Below, piece by piece: positions 24,617-35,116 of a stretch of DNA of 64,000 nt. The stretch covers positions 248,001-312,000 of the forward strand of contig JAEINO010000001.1 in assembly GCA_016342345.1 (NCBI GenBank). The letters are read 5' to 3'. The notes beneath the pieces are model-generated. The model was not told the origin of the DNA and made no database searches. It saw only the letters and a list, made by a program, of their open reading frames with translations. The position numbers were made by a program, and so were the translations under genes. Origin of the DNA: Pseudodesulfovibrio sp. GTDB lineage: Bacteria > Desulfobacterota > Desulfovibrionia > Desulfovibrionales > Desulfovibrionaceae. Position 1 is the first letter of the stretch, and every line of letters starts with the position of its first letter.

Positions 24617-26725
24617 TTAAACCTGCAACGCATTGAAATCTGCAAGACGGCCAAGACGCTCGACAAGAGCCTTGAGCAAATTCAGTCTGTTCAGACGAAT
24701 ATCCTTATCGTCACACATGACCATGACATTGTCAAAGAACTCGTCAACCGATGGCCTGAGTTCCCTGAGAAGTCCCAGCAATCCTGCAAAATCATCATTC
24801 TCCCACAAACTGTCAAACCGAGGGACCATCTCTTCAAGCTTGGCACCAAAGGCTTCTTCATGCTCGCCTTCAAACAACTCAGAATCATAGTTGCCTGTGA
24901 GCATCTGCCCAGCCTCATCTCCCTGCTTGCGGATTATATTGGCAGCACGCTTGAAAGTGAGCATGGCCTGCTCAAAATCGCTCTCCCTGCTGAACTCGCC
25001 CAAAGCATCCAGGCGCGCCTTCAAGGTACGAATATCGTTAAACCCCGCGCCAAGGGCAGCATCAACAACACGGGTTTCAAAACCCTGCCCGATAAACAAG
25101 GCACGCAAACGTTGTCCAAAGAAATCCACGAGCTTGGCATGAGCCTCATCCTGATCAATCTTCCACTTGACGTCTTTATATGCTTCTCGGGACCAGGACA
25201 GAAGACCATCAAGATCAATATCCAAACCATGTTCCATGATGATACGAGAAACACCCAAAGAGCAACGTCTCAGAGCATATGGATCATTGGCACCGGTAGG
25301 CACTTTGCCTAGCCCGAAACAACCGGTCAGAGTGTCTATCTTGTCTGAAATGGACACCAGAGCACCAGCCAAACTGGATGGAACCGGAGAATCAGGGCCA
25401 GCAGGCAGATATTGCTCATACACACCCTTGGCGATGATATCACCCTTACCCGCACGTTCGGCATAAATGCCACCCATCTTGCCCTGAAGGCTGTCGAACT
25501 CGGTAACCATGTCGGAAACAAGATCAGCCTTGGCAAGACGACCAGCCATGGCATACTTTTCGAATTCTCCGGGCAGAATCCCCATGGATTGACCAAGGGC
25601 TTCGGCCAACTTGCCACAAAGAGTCTCGATACGACGGGACTTGTCACCCACAGACCCCAGAGGGCCGAGAAAAACGACATTTTCCAGTTTGTCCAACCAG
25701 ACGTTGAAATCAATCCTGCAATCAGCTTCCCAAAAGAAACGAGCATCTTCCAGGCGAGCCTTGAGGACACGCTCCCATCCTTTCTTGACCAGGGCGACAT
25801 CCAGCGGCTCGATATTCAAAGTTGTGAGAAAATGAGGCAAAAGCTTGCCGTCAGGACCCTGAACACCAAAACTCTTCTGATGAGACTGCATGGAGGTCAA
25901 CAAAACCTCACGCGGCAGTTCCAGATACAGACGGTCGATATCACCTATGATCGGCTTGGGAAACTCGACCAGATTGGCGACCTCCTCAAGCAAGGCGTCG
26001 CTCCAGACGATCTCGCCGCCAAGTTCACTGGCAAGTCTGTTGCCCTCGTTGACGATAGTCTTCTTGCGCTCTTCTGGATCAATAACGATCTTGCAATCAT
26101 TTCTGGCACGGACAAAATATTCCGAAGCATTGTCTATCGCAAAGGGACCAAAGCCCATGACACGATGCCCGCGAGTCTTACGGTCTGCCGTCATATTCTC
26201 AATCGAAAATTCAACCACGGTATTGTCCAGCAATGCCAGAAGCCAGCGAATGGGACGACCGAATGCATAATCATACCCACCCCAGCTCATCTTCTTGGGG
26301 AAAGAAAGAGATTCTATGGACGTAAGACAAATTCCAGGTAAGATATCAACGGTTCTGCCACCGCCGACGGACTTCTTGGCAGCCAGATATTCACCTTTGT
26401 CGGTCTCCATCCTGAACAACGCATCTTCACTGACACCCTGAGTTTTGGCAAACCCCTGTCCAGCTTTTGTCAGCTTGCCATCACCATCGTAAGCAATACG
26501 GGTGGGAGGACCGGTTACGGTCTCCTCTTCCTGTCGCTGGACATCTGCAAGACTGCTCACGTAAGCGATTATGCGACGCGGTGTGGCATAGGTCTCCACA
26601 CCGCCATTCTCGACCATCGCTTCATCAAGCTGTTTGGCAAAGATACCCTTAAGCTCTACTGCCAGTTTCGGCACAAAGCGGGCAGGCATTTCCTCGGTTC
26701 CGATTTCCAAAATGAATTCGGCCAT
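24617..26725 (-). CDS. glyS: Glycyl-tRNA synthetase beta subunit
   Basis: The beta subunit of the heterotetrameric bacterial glycyl-tRNA synthetase, 702 residues. It starts MAEFILEIGTEEMPARF, the family signature, and holds the tRNA-binding and HD-like middle region and a C-terminal anticodon-binding DALR domain (FFDNVMVMCDDKDIRLNRLNLL). It works with GlyQ, encoded 45 bp upstream, and ends the mfd-to-glyS run. Several long frames on the plus strand within it are shadows. Confidence 0.95.
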   Translation of the reverse strand: MAEFILEIGTEEMPARFVPKLAVELKGIFAKQLDEAMVENGGVETYATPRRIIAYVSSLADVQRQEEETVTGPPTRIAYDGDGKLTKAGQGFAKTQGVSEDALFRMETDKGEYLAAKKSVGGGRTVDILPGICLTSIESLSFPKKMSWGGYDYAFGRPIRWLLALLDNTVVEFSIENMTADRKTRGHRVMGFGPFAIDNASEYFVRARNDCKIVIDPEERKKTIVNEGNRLASELGGEIVWSDALLEEVANLVEFPKPIIGDIDRLYLELPREVLLTSMQSHQKSFGVQGPDGKLLPHFLTTLNIEPLDVALVKKGWERVLKARLEDARFFWEADCRIDFNVWLDKLENVVFLGPLGSVGDKSRRIETLCGKLAEALGQSMGILPGEFEKYAMAGRLAKADLVSDMVTEFDSLQGKMGGIYAERAGKGDIIAKGVYEQYLPAGPDSPVPSSLAGALVSISDKIDTLTGCFGLGKVPTGANDPYALRRCSLGVSRIIMEHGLDIDLDGLLSWSREAYKDVKWKIDQDEAHAKLVDFFGQRLRALFIGQGFETRVVDAALGAGFNDIRTLKARLDALGEFSRESDFEQAMLTFKRAANIIRKQGDEAGQMLTGNYDSELFEGEHEEAFGAKLEEMVPRFDSLWENDDFAGLLGLLRELRPSVDEFFDNVMVMCDDKDIRLNRLNLLKALVERLGRLADFNALQV

Positions 26726-26770
26726 TTTACTACTCTTTCTTATCTATTATTCGCATCGAATATAATTTCG

Positions 26771-27640
26771 TTACTTCTTGAGCATGGGGTAACCCATTTC
26801 TTCACGCTGATCAGCATATAGCCGAGCAATTCTGGATGCCAAATTACGAACACGCCCTATGTACGAAGCACGCTCGGTTATGGAAATTGCCCCGCGAGCA
26901 TCCAGCATATTGAAGGAATGAGAACACTTGAGACAGCAATCGTATGCAGGCCACGGCAAGCCCTCTTCACATAAATTCAGGCACTCGGCCTCAAACTTGT
27001 TGAAAAGGTCAAGCAGCATATCCACATTGGACAACTCGAAATTGTACTTGGACATCTCAACTTCATTCTGATGAAAAATATGTCCATAGGTAATGGAGTC
27101 ATTCCACATCAGATCATAGACTGATTCCTTTTCCTGCAAATACATTGAGATACGCTCAAGACCGTAGGTAATCTCTACGGAAACAGGCTTGAGATCGATA
27201 CCTCCAACCTGCTGAAAATAGGTAAACTGAGTCACCTCCATGCCATTGAGCCAGACTTCCCAACCAAGGCCCCAGGCTCCAAGGGTCGGAGATTCCCAGT
27301 CATCCTCCACAAAACGGATGTCATGGGCTTTGGCATCAATACCAATGGCAGCAAGGCTCTCAAGATACAACTCCTGAATATTGTCAGGAGACGGCTTGAG
27401 AATGACCTGGAACTGATAATAATGCTGCAAACGATTCGGATTCTCACCGTAACGTCCATCGGTCGGACGACGGGAAGGCTCCACGTAAGCCGTCTTCCAA
27501 GGCTCAGGTCCAATAACACGGAAAAAAGTGGATGGGTTGAAGGTACCCGCACCACACTCGATATCCATGGGCTGAACAACGGCACAACCGTAATCGGCCC
27601 AGTAGTCCTGCAATTTCAGTATAACATCCTGAAAATTCAT
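26771..27640 (-). CDS. glyQ: Glycyl-tRNA synthetase alpha subunit
   Basis: The catalytic class II alpha subunit, 289 residues. It starts [19 protein letters not shown] and includes [39 protein letters not shown] and [15 protein letters not shown]. The open frame reaches 27838, but ATG 27640 follows GGAGTTATTA and matches the known N-terminus, while the extra 66 residues resemble nothing. It follows recO by 13 bp. Confidence 0.96.
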   Translation of the reverse strand: MNFQDVILKLQDYWADYGCAVVQPMDIECGAGTFNPSTFFRVIGPEPWKTAYVEPSRRPTDGRYGENPNRLQHYYQFQVILKPSPDNIQELYLESLAAIGIDAKAHDIRFVEDDWESPTLGAWGLGWEVWLNGMEVTQFTYFQQVGGIDLKPVSVEITYGLERISMYLQEKESVYDLMWNDSITYGHIFHQNEVEMSKYNFELSNVDMLLDLFNKFEAECLNLCEEGLPWPAYDCCLKCSHSFNMLDARGAISITERASYIGRVRNLASRIARLYADQREEMGYPMLKK

Positions 27641-27653
27641 TAATAACTCCAAC

Positions 27654-28412
27654 TCATACCTTTTTATACATACCATTGTCCCACGACAGGCCCAAATGAT
27701 ATGCAACGAACAACTCGACAAACTGACTGCTTTGCCGCCGAACCTCGCTATCCATGACGACTTTGGCCCAATCTGCGGGTTGGCTGTGCTGAATCCAATG
27801 AAGAGCACGCAGCACGCCTGTGGAAATTGGCCGAGCAAGTCCCTCTAACGGTTTCCCGCCTGAAAGACAAGTATGACAAGCTACATGGCCTTTTTCCACA
27901 CCAAATTGATAACCGCTTCGGAAAGCCACGGATTCGCCACAAACTCCACAAGTGAGAAAATCAGGCCTGAACCCCAACTCAAATGCCAACTTGGCTCGAA
28001 ACAGCCACGGCACAAAATCGGAGCTTCCACCGCCCTCTTCAAGCATGTGGAGAGTCTCCAGCAGTAATTCATAAGCGGGTTTGGCATCAGAGGGATCAAT
28101 TTCCACGGCTTCTATGAACTTTGAGCAGTTGACTGCAAGTCCAGTTTTGGCAGGATCAGCACGCAATCCCGGGAAATTATGCAGAAGAGAACCTTCTTCA
28201 AGCACTGTATATGTGCCTGACTTATTGGTTCCAATTGTAAAGAGAACATGACTAAGCGGATCGAGACATCCAACAAACCGACGACGGCTTCGACTGCCGC
28301 CAAAAGCAAAAGCATTGAACACGCCACGAGTTGGTGTAAGAAGTTTTAACCAGCAGTCAGCCTCTCGAAAACGCCCGACTTTCAACACCAGCGTTTTTTC
28401 GGTGGCATGCAT
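27654..28412 (-). CDS. recO: DNA repair protein RecO
   Basis: The RecF-pathway mediator of 252 residues that helps load RecA on SSB-coated gaps. The N-terminal OB fold starts [28 protein letters not shown]. The C-terminal helical part has a zinc site, CGVCG near residue 155 and CHTC near 180. The zinc cysteines are absent in E. coli RecO but present in many other bacteria. It lies between rodZ and glyQ in the operon. Confidence 0.9.
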   Translation of the reverse strand: MHATEKTLVLKVGRFREADCWLKLLTPTRGVFNAFAFGGSRSRRRFVGCLDPLSHVLFTIGTNKSGTYTVLEEGSLLHNFPGLRADPAKTGLAVNCSKFIEAVEIDPSDAKPAYELLLETLHMLEEGGGSSDFVPWLFRAKLAFELGFRPDFLTCGVCGESVAFRSGYQFGVEKGHVACHTCLSGGKPLEGLARPISTGVLRALHWIQHSQPADWAKVVMDSEVRRQSSQFVELFVAYHLGLSWDNGMYKKV

Positions 28413-28442
28413 GCCTGTATCCCTCTTCGCCAGTCAAACTAT

Positions 28443-29432
28443 TTAGTTCGTGCCAAAAAGAAGAGTCTGAATATTGCCGCTACTCTCATTGAGAGGGTAT
28501 GGTTTGCCATTGTAAACAACAGAAACTCCAGCGGCATTCCCTATCCGAATCCTGCGAGGGCTGTTAAACATCAACCGTAATGGCTCGCCGTCCTTCAAAA
28601 CAAAATCACGAGCCATTGCTGCTTCACCCTCTTTCCAAACACCAATCCAGCACCCTTTTTGGGTCGTGGCACGGATAATCAACACATGATCATATTTTGA
28701 TTTTTCCAGTTTATTATCCGAAACAACTTCTACATTCTTTTCAATCTTATCAACCGATTTTACTACCGGCTTCTCAGGTTTTGCTACCGGCTTCTCAGGT
28801 TCTGAAACCGGCTTCTCAGGTTCTGCAACCGGGACGACTGGCTGGGAAGCGGTTTGTTGTTCAACCGACTCCAACTCTTCTTCTACAAAACCATTGCCTT
28901 CATCGGCCTGCACTTCGGCAGACTCTTCTTCAGACTCAGAAACACTTGACTCCGGTACAACAGGAGCAACCTCCTCGATAGCTTCAGAGACAACTGGGGA
29001 TTCAACAAGTTGCTTCTCGTCACTTCTATTAAAACTGACAACGAGAACAAGAGTAAGACCAATCAAAAACACTACAGCAATAATCCAGAGCCACACAGAC
29101 TGTTTCTTGGAAGAAGATACCACAACCTCCTGACAGGCCTTCTCTGTCATCAAAGAACCATCGAATGACACGTCATCAGCATCTTGCTCTTCGGATTGAT
29201 ACTCACGATCAACAACCATGGATAATTCGTCAGCATCAAGACCAAGAAGCCTAGCATAACTCTTTACAAATCCCTTGGTATAAACAGGATGCGGAAGCAT
29301 CGAACTGTCACCCTTTTCAAGTGCAACAATATTGATCCGGCTAATTTTGGTGGTCTCCATGACCATCTCTATGCTGAACCCTTTTCTTTCTCGTTCGCGT
29401 TGCAATATCAAACCGAGTTCCTGAAAATTCAT
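28443..29432 (-). CDS. RodZ-like membrane protein (HTH + DUF4115)
   Basis: A bitopic protein of 329 residues. The N-terminal Cro-like HTH (about 1-70) has FSIEMVMETTKISRINIVALEKG and PHPVYTKGFVKSYARLLGL, the signature of RodZ. One membrane helix (about 111-132, VWLWIIAVVFLIGLTLVLVV) follows. The periplasmic part has an acidic region, a Pro/Glu/Lys stretch made of 7-residue repeats, and a C-terminal DUF4115 beta domain. RodZ couples MreB to the cell-wall machinery in rod-shaped cells. The start overlaps the surA-like stop in ATGA. No mreB is visible in the window. Confidence 0.82.
   Translation of the reverse strand: MNFQELGLILQRERERKGFSIEMVMETTKISRINIVALEKGDSSMLPHPVYTKGFVKSYARLLGLDADELSMVVDREYQSEEQDADDVSFDGSLMTEKACQEVVVSSSKKQSVWLWIIAVVFLIGLTLVLVVSFNRSDEKQLVESPVVSEAIEEVAPVVPESSVSESEEESAEVQADEGNGFVEEELESVEQQTASQPVVPVAEPEKPVSEPEKPVAKPEKPVVKSVDKIEKNVEVVSDNKLEKSKYDHVLIIRATTQKGCWIGVWKEGEAAMARDFVLKDGEPLRLMFNSPRRIRIGNAAGVSVVYNGKPYPLNESSGNIQTLLFGTN
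28765..28833. repeat. 21-bp tandem repeat inside rodZ-like gene
   Basis: Three full and one partial copy of a 21-bp unit starting ACCGGCTTCTCAGGTT (starts at 28765, 28786, 28807, 28828). On the coding strand each encodes one (E/K)PEKPV(S/A/V) heptad of the periplasmic linker. Such in-frame units can vary in number by slippage. Confidence 0.85.
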
Positions 29433-30400
29433 TGAGATACTCCAATTTCGGGCATGGCAGACTCATCCATATAGATTATAACCGAACTTTGTTTCAATTT
29501 TTCAAAATAATCATTAAAAACTGTTTCCCGTTTTTTTTGCATCAAATGCTCAAAGATATCGTCCTTCACTTCCTCAAGTGGAACCAGACGGTCTTCGACA
29601 GTTTTCACGGGAGACAGTAATGCTTCCTTTCCCTGAACAACAAGAGGAGTGCCAACACCACCATCTTCAACTCCGGTAATAGCCTCCTTCCAATCGTCTG
29701 CAAGATCACTCCAGTTCACTTCACCAATAGATCCACCCTGATCCTTGCCGGGACCAATGGAAAACTTTTCAGCAGCCTGAGCAAACGTCAGTTCTCCATC
29801 ATCAATACGTTTCCCGACTTCAACGGCAGATATTTCCGACGGCAAAAGAATTATGGCAAGATCAACCATTTTTTCGAGCAGATAGTCATCCCGTCTTGCT
29901 TCGTATTCCTTTTGAATCTCCGTATCCGTCACAAGCACCTTGCTATGAACCATATAGCCAAGAAGTTCCTGTTTCTGAATCATCTTTGTCAACATTTGAC
30001 GGAACTCTTCAATAGTCAGTCCATCCTGCTTGATCATGTCAATGAACTCTTCGTCTGAAAGACCACGTTGTTCCTTAACGGTTGCGATTTCCTTATCTAT
30101 GGCCTCATCCGAAATAACAATGCCATATTTAATAACTTCCTGAGCCAGAAGTTCATCACTTACCATATTTTCCAATGACTGCTTGCGCAACTGCTCAATC
30201 TGCTTCTTTTCCGTCTCACTCAATTGTCGATCCTTGACCTTCATGAGAATCGGTTTCATCTTTTCGTCCAGATCATATTGAGTGATGATATTATCGTTTA
30301 TTTTCACCAAAATACGATCGTAGACAACTTCCTTTGCCCACACAAAATTCATGGGTATAAAAAGTATGGCCACAACGAGCAAAGACACGAATCTCACCAC
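29429..30400 (-). CDS. SurA-like periplasmic chaperone / peptidyl-prolyl isomerase
   Basis: A protein of about 323 residues. I start at GTG 30400, which has AGGAG seven bases upstream and gives a clean signal peptide (VVRFVSLLVVAILFIPMNFVWA, cleaved before KEVVYD). The frame runs upstream to 30478 but that adds a hydrophilic N-terminus. The SurA N domain (about 25-170) is followed by one parvulin/rotamase domain with FSIGPGKDQGGSIGEVNW. SurA escorts outer-membrane proteins through the periplasm. It follows a second PPIase-related lipoprotein gene and overlaps rodZ in ATGA. Confidence 0.85.
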   Translation of the reverse strand: MVRFVSLLVVAILFIPMNFVWAKEVVYDRILVKINDNIITQYDLDEKMKPILMKVKDRQLSETEKKQIEQLRKQSLENMVSDELLAQEVIKYGIVISDEAIDKEIATVKEQRGLSDEEFIDMIKQDGLTIEEFRQMLTKMIQKQELLGYMVHSKVLVTDTEIQKEYEARRDDYLLEKMVDLAIILLPSEISAVEVGKRIDDGELTFAQAAEKFSIGPGKDQGGSIGEVNWSDLADDWKEAITGVEDGGVGTPLVVQGKEALLSPVKTVEDRLVPLEEVKDDIFEHLMQKKRETVFNDYFEKLKQSSVIIYMDESAMPEIGVSQ

Positions 30401-30498
30401 GCATATACTCCTTGGTCTCGACACGGAAATTATTTTTTCCATCATTTTTTTGACGAAGTCTAGTCTGTTTAAACACACTATGCAACGAACGCGCCGAG

Positions 30499-31509
30499 TT
30501 AAATTCCGGTAGAATTCCCGCCTTCATCAGTCAGAACAGACTCTTCCAACTCAACAGCACCAATTATTTCGGAATCCATATTTTTCTGAACCTTTTCAGT
30601 CGCAGACAGCAAATGTTCGCTGACTGATATTTGGGCTGAAGGAATGTTGCCAGCCAACCACGTTTCAAAAGCCTCATGCAACTTGCTTTCCAACAAGGCT
30701 TCCTCCACTAACGGATATGCCTGTGCCGGTTCAAGAACTTTTGCTCGACTGCGTTCCAACAGAACCAACGCCTCAAACCCGAACCGATCAGTCAAGACAC
30801 CACTGGATTGGCCTGGCTCCAGCCCTGTAATTGCATTACGCCAAGCAGCTGAAAGCCGCCCTTCGCGAACAACCACTTCTCGTGTTTCAACTTCACCAAA
30901 CGCTGTAGACAAATTCACCTGATCCTGTTCAGCCAAAAATTTTTTAACAGCTTTTTCCACGATTTCCCGACTTGGCCCACGAACAACGAGTATTCTCATG
31001 CTTTCTGGGAGATAGAAATCAGAAATATGATCCCGGTAATATTTTTCAGCCTCTTTGTAGTCGATTTTAATCTGCGGCCTGAGAACCTGATGATAGAATT
31101 TCTTCATGGCAAGATGATATTTCATCTGATGACGCCACGATTTGAGATCAATATACTCTTCAATGAGCATCTGCTCGAAAGCTCCCTCGGGATAATCAGC
31201 CCGAACAGCTTCCTCGGCCTTGAGCATCTCATGCTGTGTCACTGCCATATCCTGGTCATCAAGTCCCTGAACAACAAGTTCCTGAACAATAAGGTCGGCC
31301 AGGATATCACCATATTCGCTTTTCAGCTTTTCCACACTGGGAACATATGTGCCGACAGTATCCGCCTGAAACTGATCATGCTGAAATTCCAACTGCGAAA
31401 GATAGATAGGCGCACCATTGACACGTGCAACAATACCAATGTCTTCGGAATCACCCGCACACCCCAAAAAGGCCATCACCAACAAACATAAGAAAATATT
31501 ACGCAACAT
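30499..31509 (-). CDS. PpiC/SurA-like lipoprotein
   Basis: A protein of 336 residues with a type II signal peptide ending in FLGC (C17 lipidated) and a SurA-type N-terminal helical domain starting VARVNGAPIYLSQLEF. A degenerate parvulin domain follows (ESMRILVVRGPS and later FGFEALVLLERS). The lipid anchor suggests a membrane-bound folding factor that works with the soluble SurA-like protein encoded next. Pairs of this kind follow mfd in other Desulfovibrio-type genomes. The start is a plain ATG after CTTGAAGAGTATGT. Confidence 0.8.
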   Translation of the reverse strand: MLRNIFLCLLVMAFLGCAGDSEDIGIVARVNGAPIYLSQLEFQHDQFQADTVGTYVPSVEKLKSEYGDILADLIVQELVVQGLDDQDMAVTQHEMLKAEEAVRADYPEGAFEQMLIEEYIDLKSWRHQMKYHLAMKKFYHQVLRPQIKIDYKEAEKYYRDHISDFYLPESMRILVVRGPSREIVEKAVKKFLAEQDQVNLSTAFGEVETREVVVREGRLSAAWRNAITGLEPGQSSGVLTDRFGFEALVLLERSRAKVLEPAQAYPLVEEALLESKLHEAFETWLAGNIPSAQISVSEHLLSATEKVQKNMDSEIIGAVELEESVLTDEGGNSTGI

Positions 31510-31524
31510 ACATACTCTTCAAGG

Positions 31525-34500
31525 TTACGAGTCTTCCACAAAATGTTTTTCCATACCAAGCAATTCCTCAAATTCAACAGCAACATCTTCAAGGGCCTGA
31601 CGCATCGAGTCAGCGTTCCCGTATCTTATTTCCAGCTTGGACGGAGGCAATATCTTTGCCCGGTCACTTCGATCGCCAACCCACCCGATCATTTTTTCAG
31701 GACTCACTGCTATTGCATTATCCGACCAGGTTACGACAACCCTTCCAGGGTACAACTCGGCCCTTGCGGCCTGCATTTTGGACAATGTCTGCTTCAAGCG
31801 GAGAACGCCAAAAAACGACTCCAATTCTTCAGGCATGACACCGAATCTGTCTCGAATCTCCGCTTCAAACTCCCGTAAATCCATTTCGCTCTTGGCAGAA
31901 GATAATGCTTTGTAATACCGAAGTCTTTCCTTGGCATCCGGGATATATCCACCCGGAATATGCGCTTCGAAAACAAAATTGAGTTCAGGGTCGCTGGCTC
32001 TCGTATCTTCTTCGCCCCGAATACGTCGAACCTCTTCTTCCAGCATTTCCAGAAAAAGATCGAGACCTATCTTTGCAATCTGCCCGGACTGGGCTTCACC
32101 AAGAATATTACCGGCTCCACGAAGCCTGAGATCTTCCATGGCAACCTTGAATCCTGCCCCCAGATAATCCATGTCAAGAATGATACGCAAGCGTTTGCGT
32201 ACAATTTCTGAAATATCATCAATGGACGGAACCACAAAATACGCATAAGCCTGCCGCTCACTGCGACCAACCCGTCCCCGCAACTGATACAATTGCCCAA
32301 GTCCGAAAAGCTGAGCCTGATCCACAATGAGGGTGTTGGCATTAGGGAAATCAAGACCGGACTCAACAATAGCGGTACACACCAGCACATCGAGTTCACC
32401 ATGCCAGAAGCCCCTCATGGCATCTTCAAGTCCCTTTTCATTCATTTGACCATGAGCCATGCCTACCTTGGCATCGGGGACCAGTTCGCGTACGAATTCA
32501 GCCACACGCGACAGACCATTCACTCTGTTGTAGACCCAAAAGACTTGACCGCCTCGATCCAATTCACGACGCAAAACGGCCTTAAGCTTTATGGCATCCC
32601 TCTCGGTTATGGCCGTTTCAACAGGTTTGCGATCTTCCGGCGGAGTTTCAATGACTGAAAGTCCGCGTATCCCGGATAGTGACAGTTGGAGCGTTCGTGG
32701 AATCGGGGTCGCTGTCAGGGTCAAGACATCTATATTCTGTCTGAAATGCTTCAGTTTCTCTTTGTGCTTGACGCCAAAACGCTGTTCTTCATCCAAGACA
32801 AGAAGGCCGAGATTGGGCAACTCAACGTCTTTTGATAAAATCCGATGCGTCCCGATAAGAATGTCGATCTCGCCCCGTGCCGCAGCTTCAAGAATCGTTT
32901 TCTGACGTTTGGGAGAGACAAATCGGCTCAGCATTCCAATACGCACAGGAAATCCCTCCATGCGCTTGGTGAAAGTCTGATAATGCTGCTCTGCCAAGAC
33001 AGTTGTCGGACAGAGAAGGGCTGTCTGAAGACCTTCCAGGGCGGCCCGAAAAGCGGCCCGAAGGGCTACTTCCGTCTTGCCAAAGCCTACATCACCGCAA
33101 ACAAGCCGATCCATGGGTTCGGATTTCTCCATATCCCGAAAAACATCGTTAACCGCCTTTTCCTGATCCGGCGTCTCCTCAAACCCGAAGGTGGCTTCAA
33201 ATTCGGAATACATATCGTCCAGCGGGCCATAGCTAAATCCCTTGGCTACTCGACGGAATGCATACATTTCAACAAGATCATGGGCTATTTTTTCAACAGC
33301 CTTGCGCACGTTGGCTGTGGTTTTTGCCCAACGAATCCCCCCCAACTTGTCAAGGGCAGGACTCTTTGCCCCTTCCGGCCCCTTGAATCGCTGTACAAGG
33401 TTAAGCCTGTCAACGGGAAGGTAGAGCTTGTCTTCTCCCGAAAAAAACAACAAGAGATAATCATTAGCTGCATCGCCAATATTCATATGATGCAGACCAC
33501 CAAACTGGGTCAATCCGTATTCCCTGTGAACCAGCAGGTCGCCTTCTGAAAGATCTTCATATTTTTCGAGACCTTTGAAAGCCTTATCCCGATCGGAATG
33601 CACTCGTGAAATCTGAGGCTGAAGCACCTCTTCTCCGAGAATGCGAGTTTGATTCCAGCCAAGCTCCATCCCTTTTCTCAGGGGTGAAACCAGGGCAAAA
33701 ATGCCACTTTTTGCTGGCGAAAATTCCAGATTCATCGGCAGATTTTCCTGTTCAGCCAACGTCAGGAATTTATTTCGAGAACGATCAGAACGAAAACTGA
33801 GAATTGTCTGAAAACCAGATTTATTCCATTCCTTCAGACCAGCCATTAGCGCAGCCCATGGACGCCTGGAAGCCTCCGGCTGCCAAAAAATATCAATAAA
33901 ATCGCTATAAGGCGTCTCAGTCAGATCAATACCATTTTTTTCACGGCCAATGGTCAGTTCCTCAAAAACCAGCTGTCTGGCATTTTGCCAGACTATTCGT
34001 GCTCCTTCGTGGGAACGACAAAAGAACCGCTGAGGCCATCTAACGCCCTTCTTCCGCCCCTCTTCTTCCAGATAATCACGCCAAGCTTGATCCTGATCCT
34101 CCAAACGAGCTCTCAACGCACCACCTGAGGAGAGCAAAAATGGAGCACCGCTCGGGAAATAGGACTCAAGACCGACTGAATTCGCATAATACATGCCGGG
34201 CCAGAAGAAGCCGTCATTCGCTTCCAGGCGATCAGTCATGGCATGCTCTTCAGCTACCGAAATCTCTCCGGTTGTACGCAGTCTCTTCCACAGATCCCTG
34301 GCTTGACCAGCATACTTTTCTGTTATGATTCCAGGAGATACCGGTAACAAAGTGACTTCAGACAGATCAACCTTTGAACGCTGTGTTGCTGGATCAAATA
34401 ACCGAATTTCTTCAAGGATATCACCAAAAAATTCAAATCTGAGAGGTAATCCGTAACCAGGAGCATGAATATCAAGAATATCACCGCGCATGGCCATATC

Positions 34501-35019
34501 ACCAGGACCAGAAACCAGCTTTCGACGTACATATCCCCATGAAACCAGTTGTTCGAGGAGAATATCGGGAGACATTTCCTCGCCCTTGGTCAAGGATATC
34601 CAACTCTCACGCAAAACGGACTCATCAGGCCAATGTGGCAAAAGATTATCTGCGGTCAGGAGAATGCCACACGGCTTCTTCCCATATGTCATGGCATACA
34701 AGGCTGACCAACGCTCACTCCAACCTTGTGCCTCAGGTTTTCGCGGATGATATGGCGGCAAAAAAACCCACTCCCGTTCCCATGTCGGCTTGTGATCCTG
34801 TGATACCGGGCCAGCAGAAAACAACGCCAGTAACGCTCGCATTTCCTTGAACTCGGCAGCTCCGGGCACGACGATGACCACGCTGCTGCCTTTTGACAAC
34901 AGCGAGCTGGCAATAAACGCCTGAGTCCCCGGTCCGCTTTTGAACACGCGAACAGTATCGGTTACTCCCCTTATGAAGTCGGATACGCCTTTCGGAAATG
35001 TTGATGATGTGGGTTTCAT
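31525..35019 (-). CDS. mfd: Transcription-repair coupling factor Mfd
   Basis: A 1164-residue ATPase that removes RNA polymerase stalled at lesions and recruits UvrA. The N-terminal UvrB-like region is followed by the RNA polymerase interaction domain (SEGDLLVHREYGLTQFGGL near 500), then the RecG-like motor with Walker A GDVGFGKTEVAL near 650 and the DEEQRFG box. The TRG motif region and the C-terminal D7 domain (IPDAKERLRYYKAL) complete the protein. It is the first gene of the long minus-strand operon down to glyS. No strong ribosome site precedes the ATG. Confidence 0.96.
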   Translation of the reverse strand: MKPTSSTFPKGVSDFIRGVTDTVRVFKSGPGTQAFIASSLLSKGSSVVIVVPGAAEFKEMRALLALFSAGPVSQDHKPTWEREWVFLPPYHPRKPEAQGWSERWSALYAMTYGKKPCGILLTADNLLPHWPDESVLRESWISLTKGEEMSPDILLEQLVSWGYVRRKLVSGPGDMAMRGDILDIHAPGYGLPLRFEFFGDILEEIRLFDPATQRSKVDLSEVTLLPVSPGIITEKYAGQARDLWKRLRTTGEISVAEEHAMTDRLEANDGFFWPGMYYANSVGLESYFPSGAPFLLSSGGALRARLEDQDQAWRDYLEEEGRKKGVRWPQRFFCRSHEGARIVWQNARQLVFEELTIGREKNGIDLTETPYSDFIDIFWQPEASRRPWAALMAGLKEWNKSGFQTILSFRSDRSRNKFLTLAEQENLPMNLEFSPAKSGIFALVSPLRKGMELGWNQTRILGEEVLQPQISRVHSDRDKAFKGLEKYEDLSEGDLLVHREYGLTQFGGLHHMNIGDAANDYLLLFFSGEDKLYLPVDRLNLVQRFKGPEGAKSPALDKLGGIRWAKTTANVRKAVEKIAHDLVEMYAFRRVAKGFSYGPLDDMYSEFEATFGFEETPDQEKAVNDVFRDMEKSEPMDRLVCGDVGFGKTEVALRAAFRAALEGLQTALLCPTTVLAEQHYQTFTKRMEGFPVRIGMLSRFVSPKRQKTILEAAARGEIDILIGTHRILSKDVELPNLGLLVLDEEQRFGVKHKEKLKHFRQNIDVLTLTATPIPRTLQLSLSGIRGLSVIETPPEDRKPVETAITERDAIKLKAVLRRELDRGGQVFWVYNRVNGLSRVAEFVRELVPDAKVGMAHGQMNEKGLEDAMRGFWHGELDVLVCTAIVESGLDFPNANTLIVDQAQLFGLGQLYQLRGRVGRSERQAYAYFVVPSIDDISEIVRKRLRIILDMDYLGAGFKVAMEDLRLRGAGNILGEAQSGQIAKIGLDLFLEMLEEEVRRIRGEEDTRASDPELNFVFEAHIPGGYIPDAKERLRYYKALSSAKSEMDLREFEAEIRDRFGVMPEELESFFGVLRLKQTLSKMQAARAELYPGRVVVTWSDNAIAVSPEKMIGWVGDRSDRAKILPPSKLEIRYGNADSMRQALEDVAVEFEELLGMEKHFVEDS

Positions 35020-35054
35020 AAGAATATGGGTTCGACCTTCAAGTCGATTTTAAA

Positions 35055-35096
35055 ACAAAAAAGCCGCCTTCTCCCCTATCGGGAGTATGGCGGCTT
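35055..35096 (-). terminator. Terminator downstream of cheW
   Basis: On the minus strand the stem AAGCCGCC/GGCGGCTT (35096-35089 with 35068-35061) plus inner ACTCCC/GGGGAG pairing is followed by TTTTTTG. It ends the cheW transcript before mfd. Confidence 0.85.
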
Positions 35097-35116
35097 GTCA
35101 TTAACAAATTACAGAC

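Noticed and set aside
25412-26341. Long plus-strand frame (309 codons)
   Set aside because: Antisense to glyS with no start signal and no recognisable domain.
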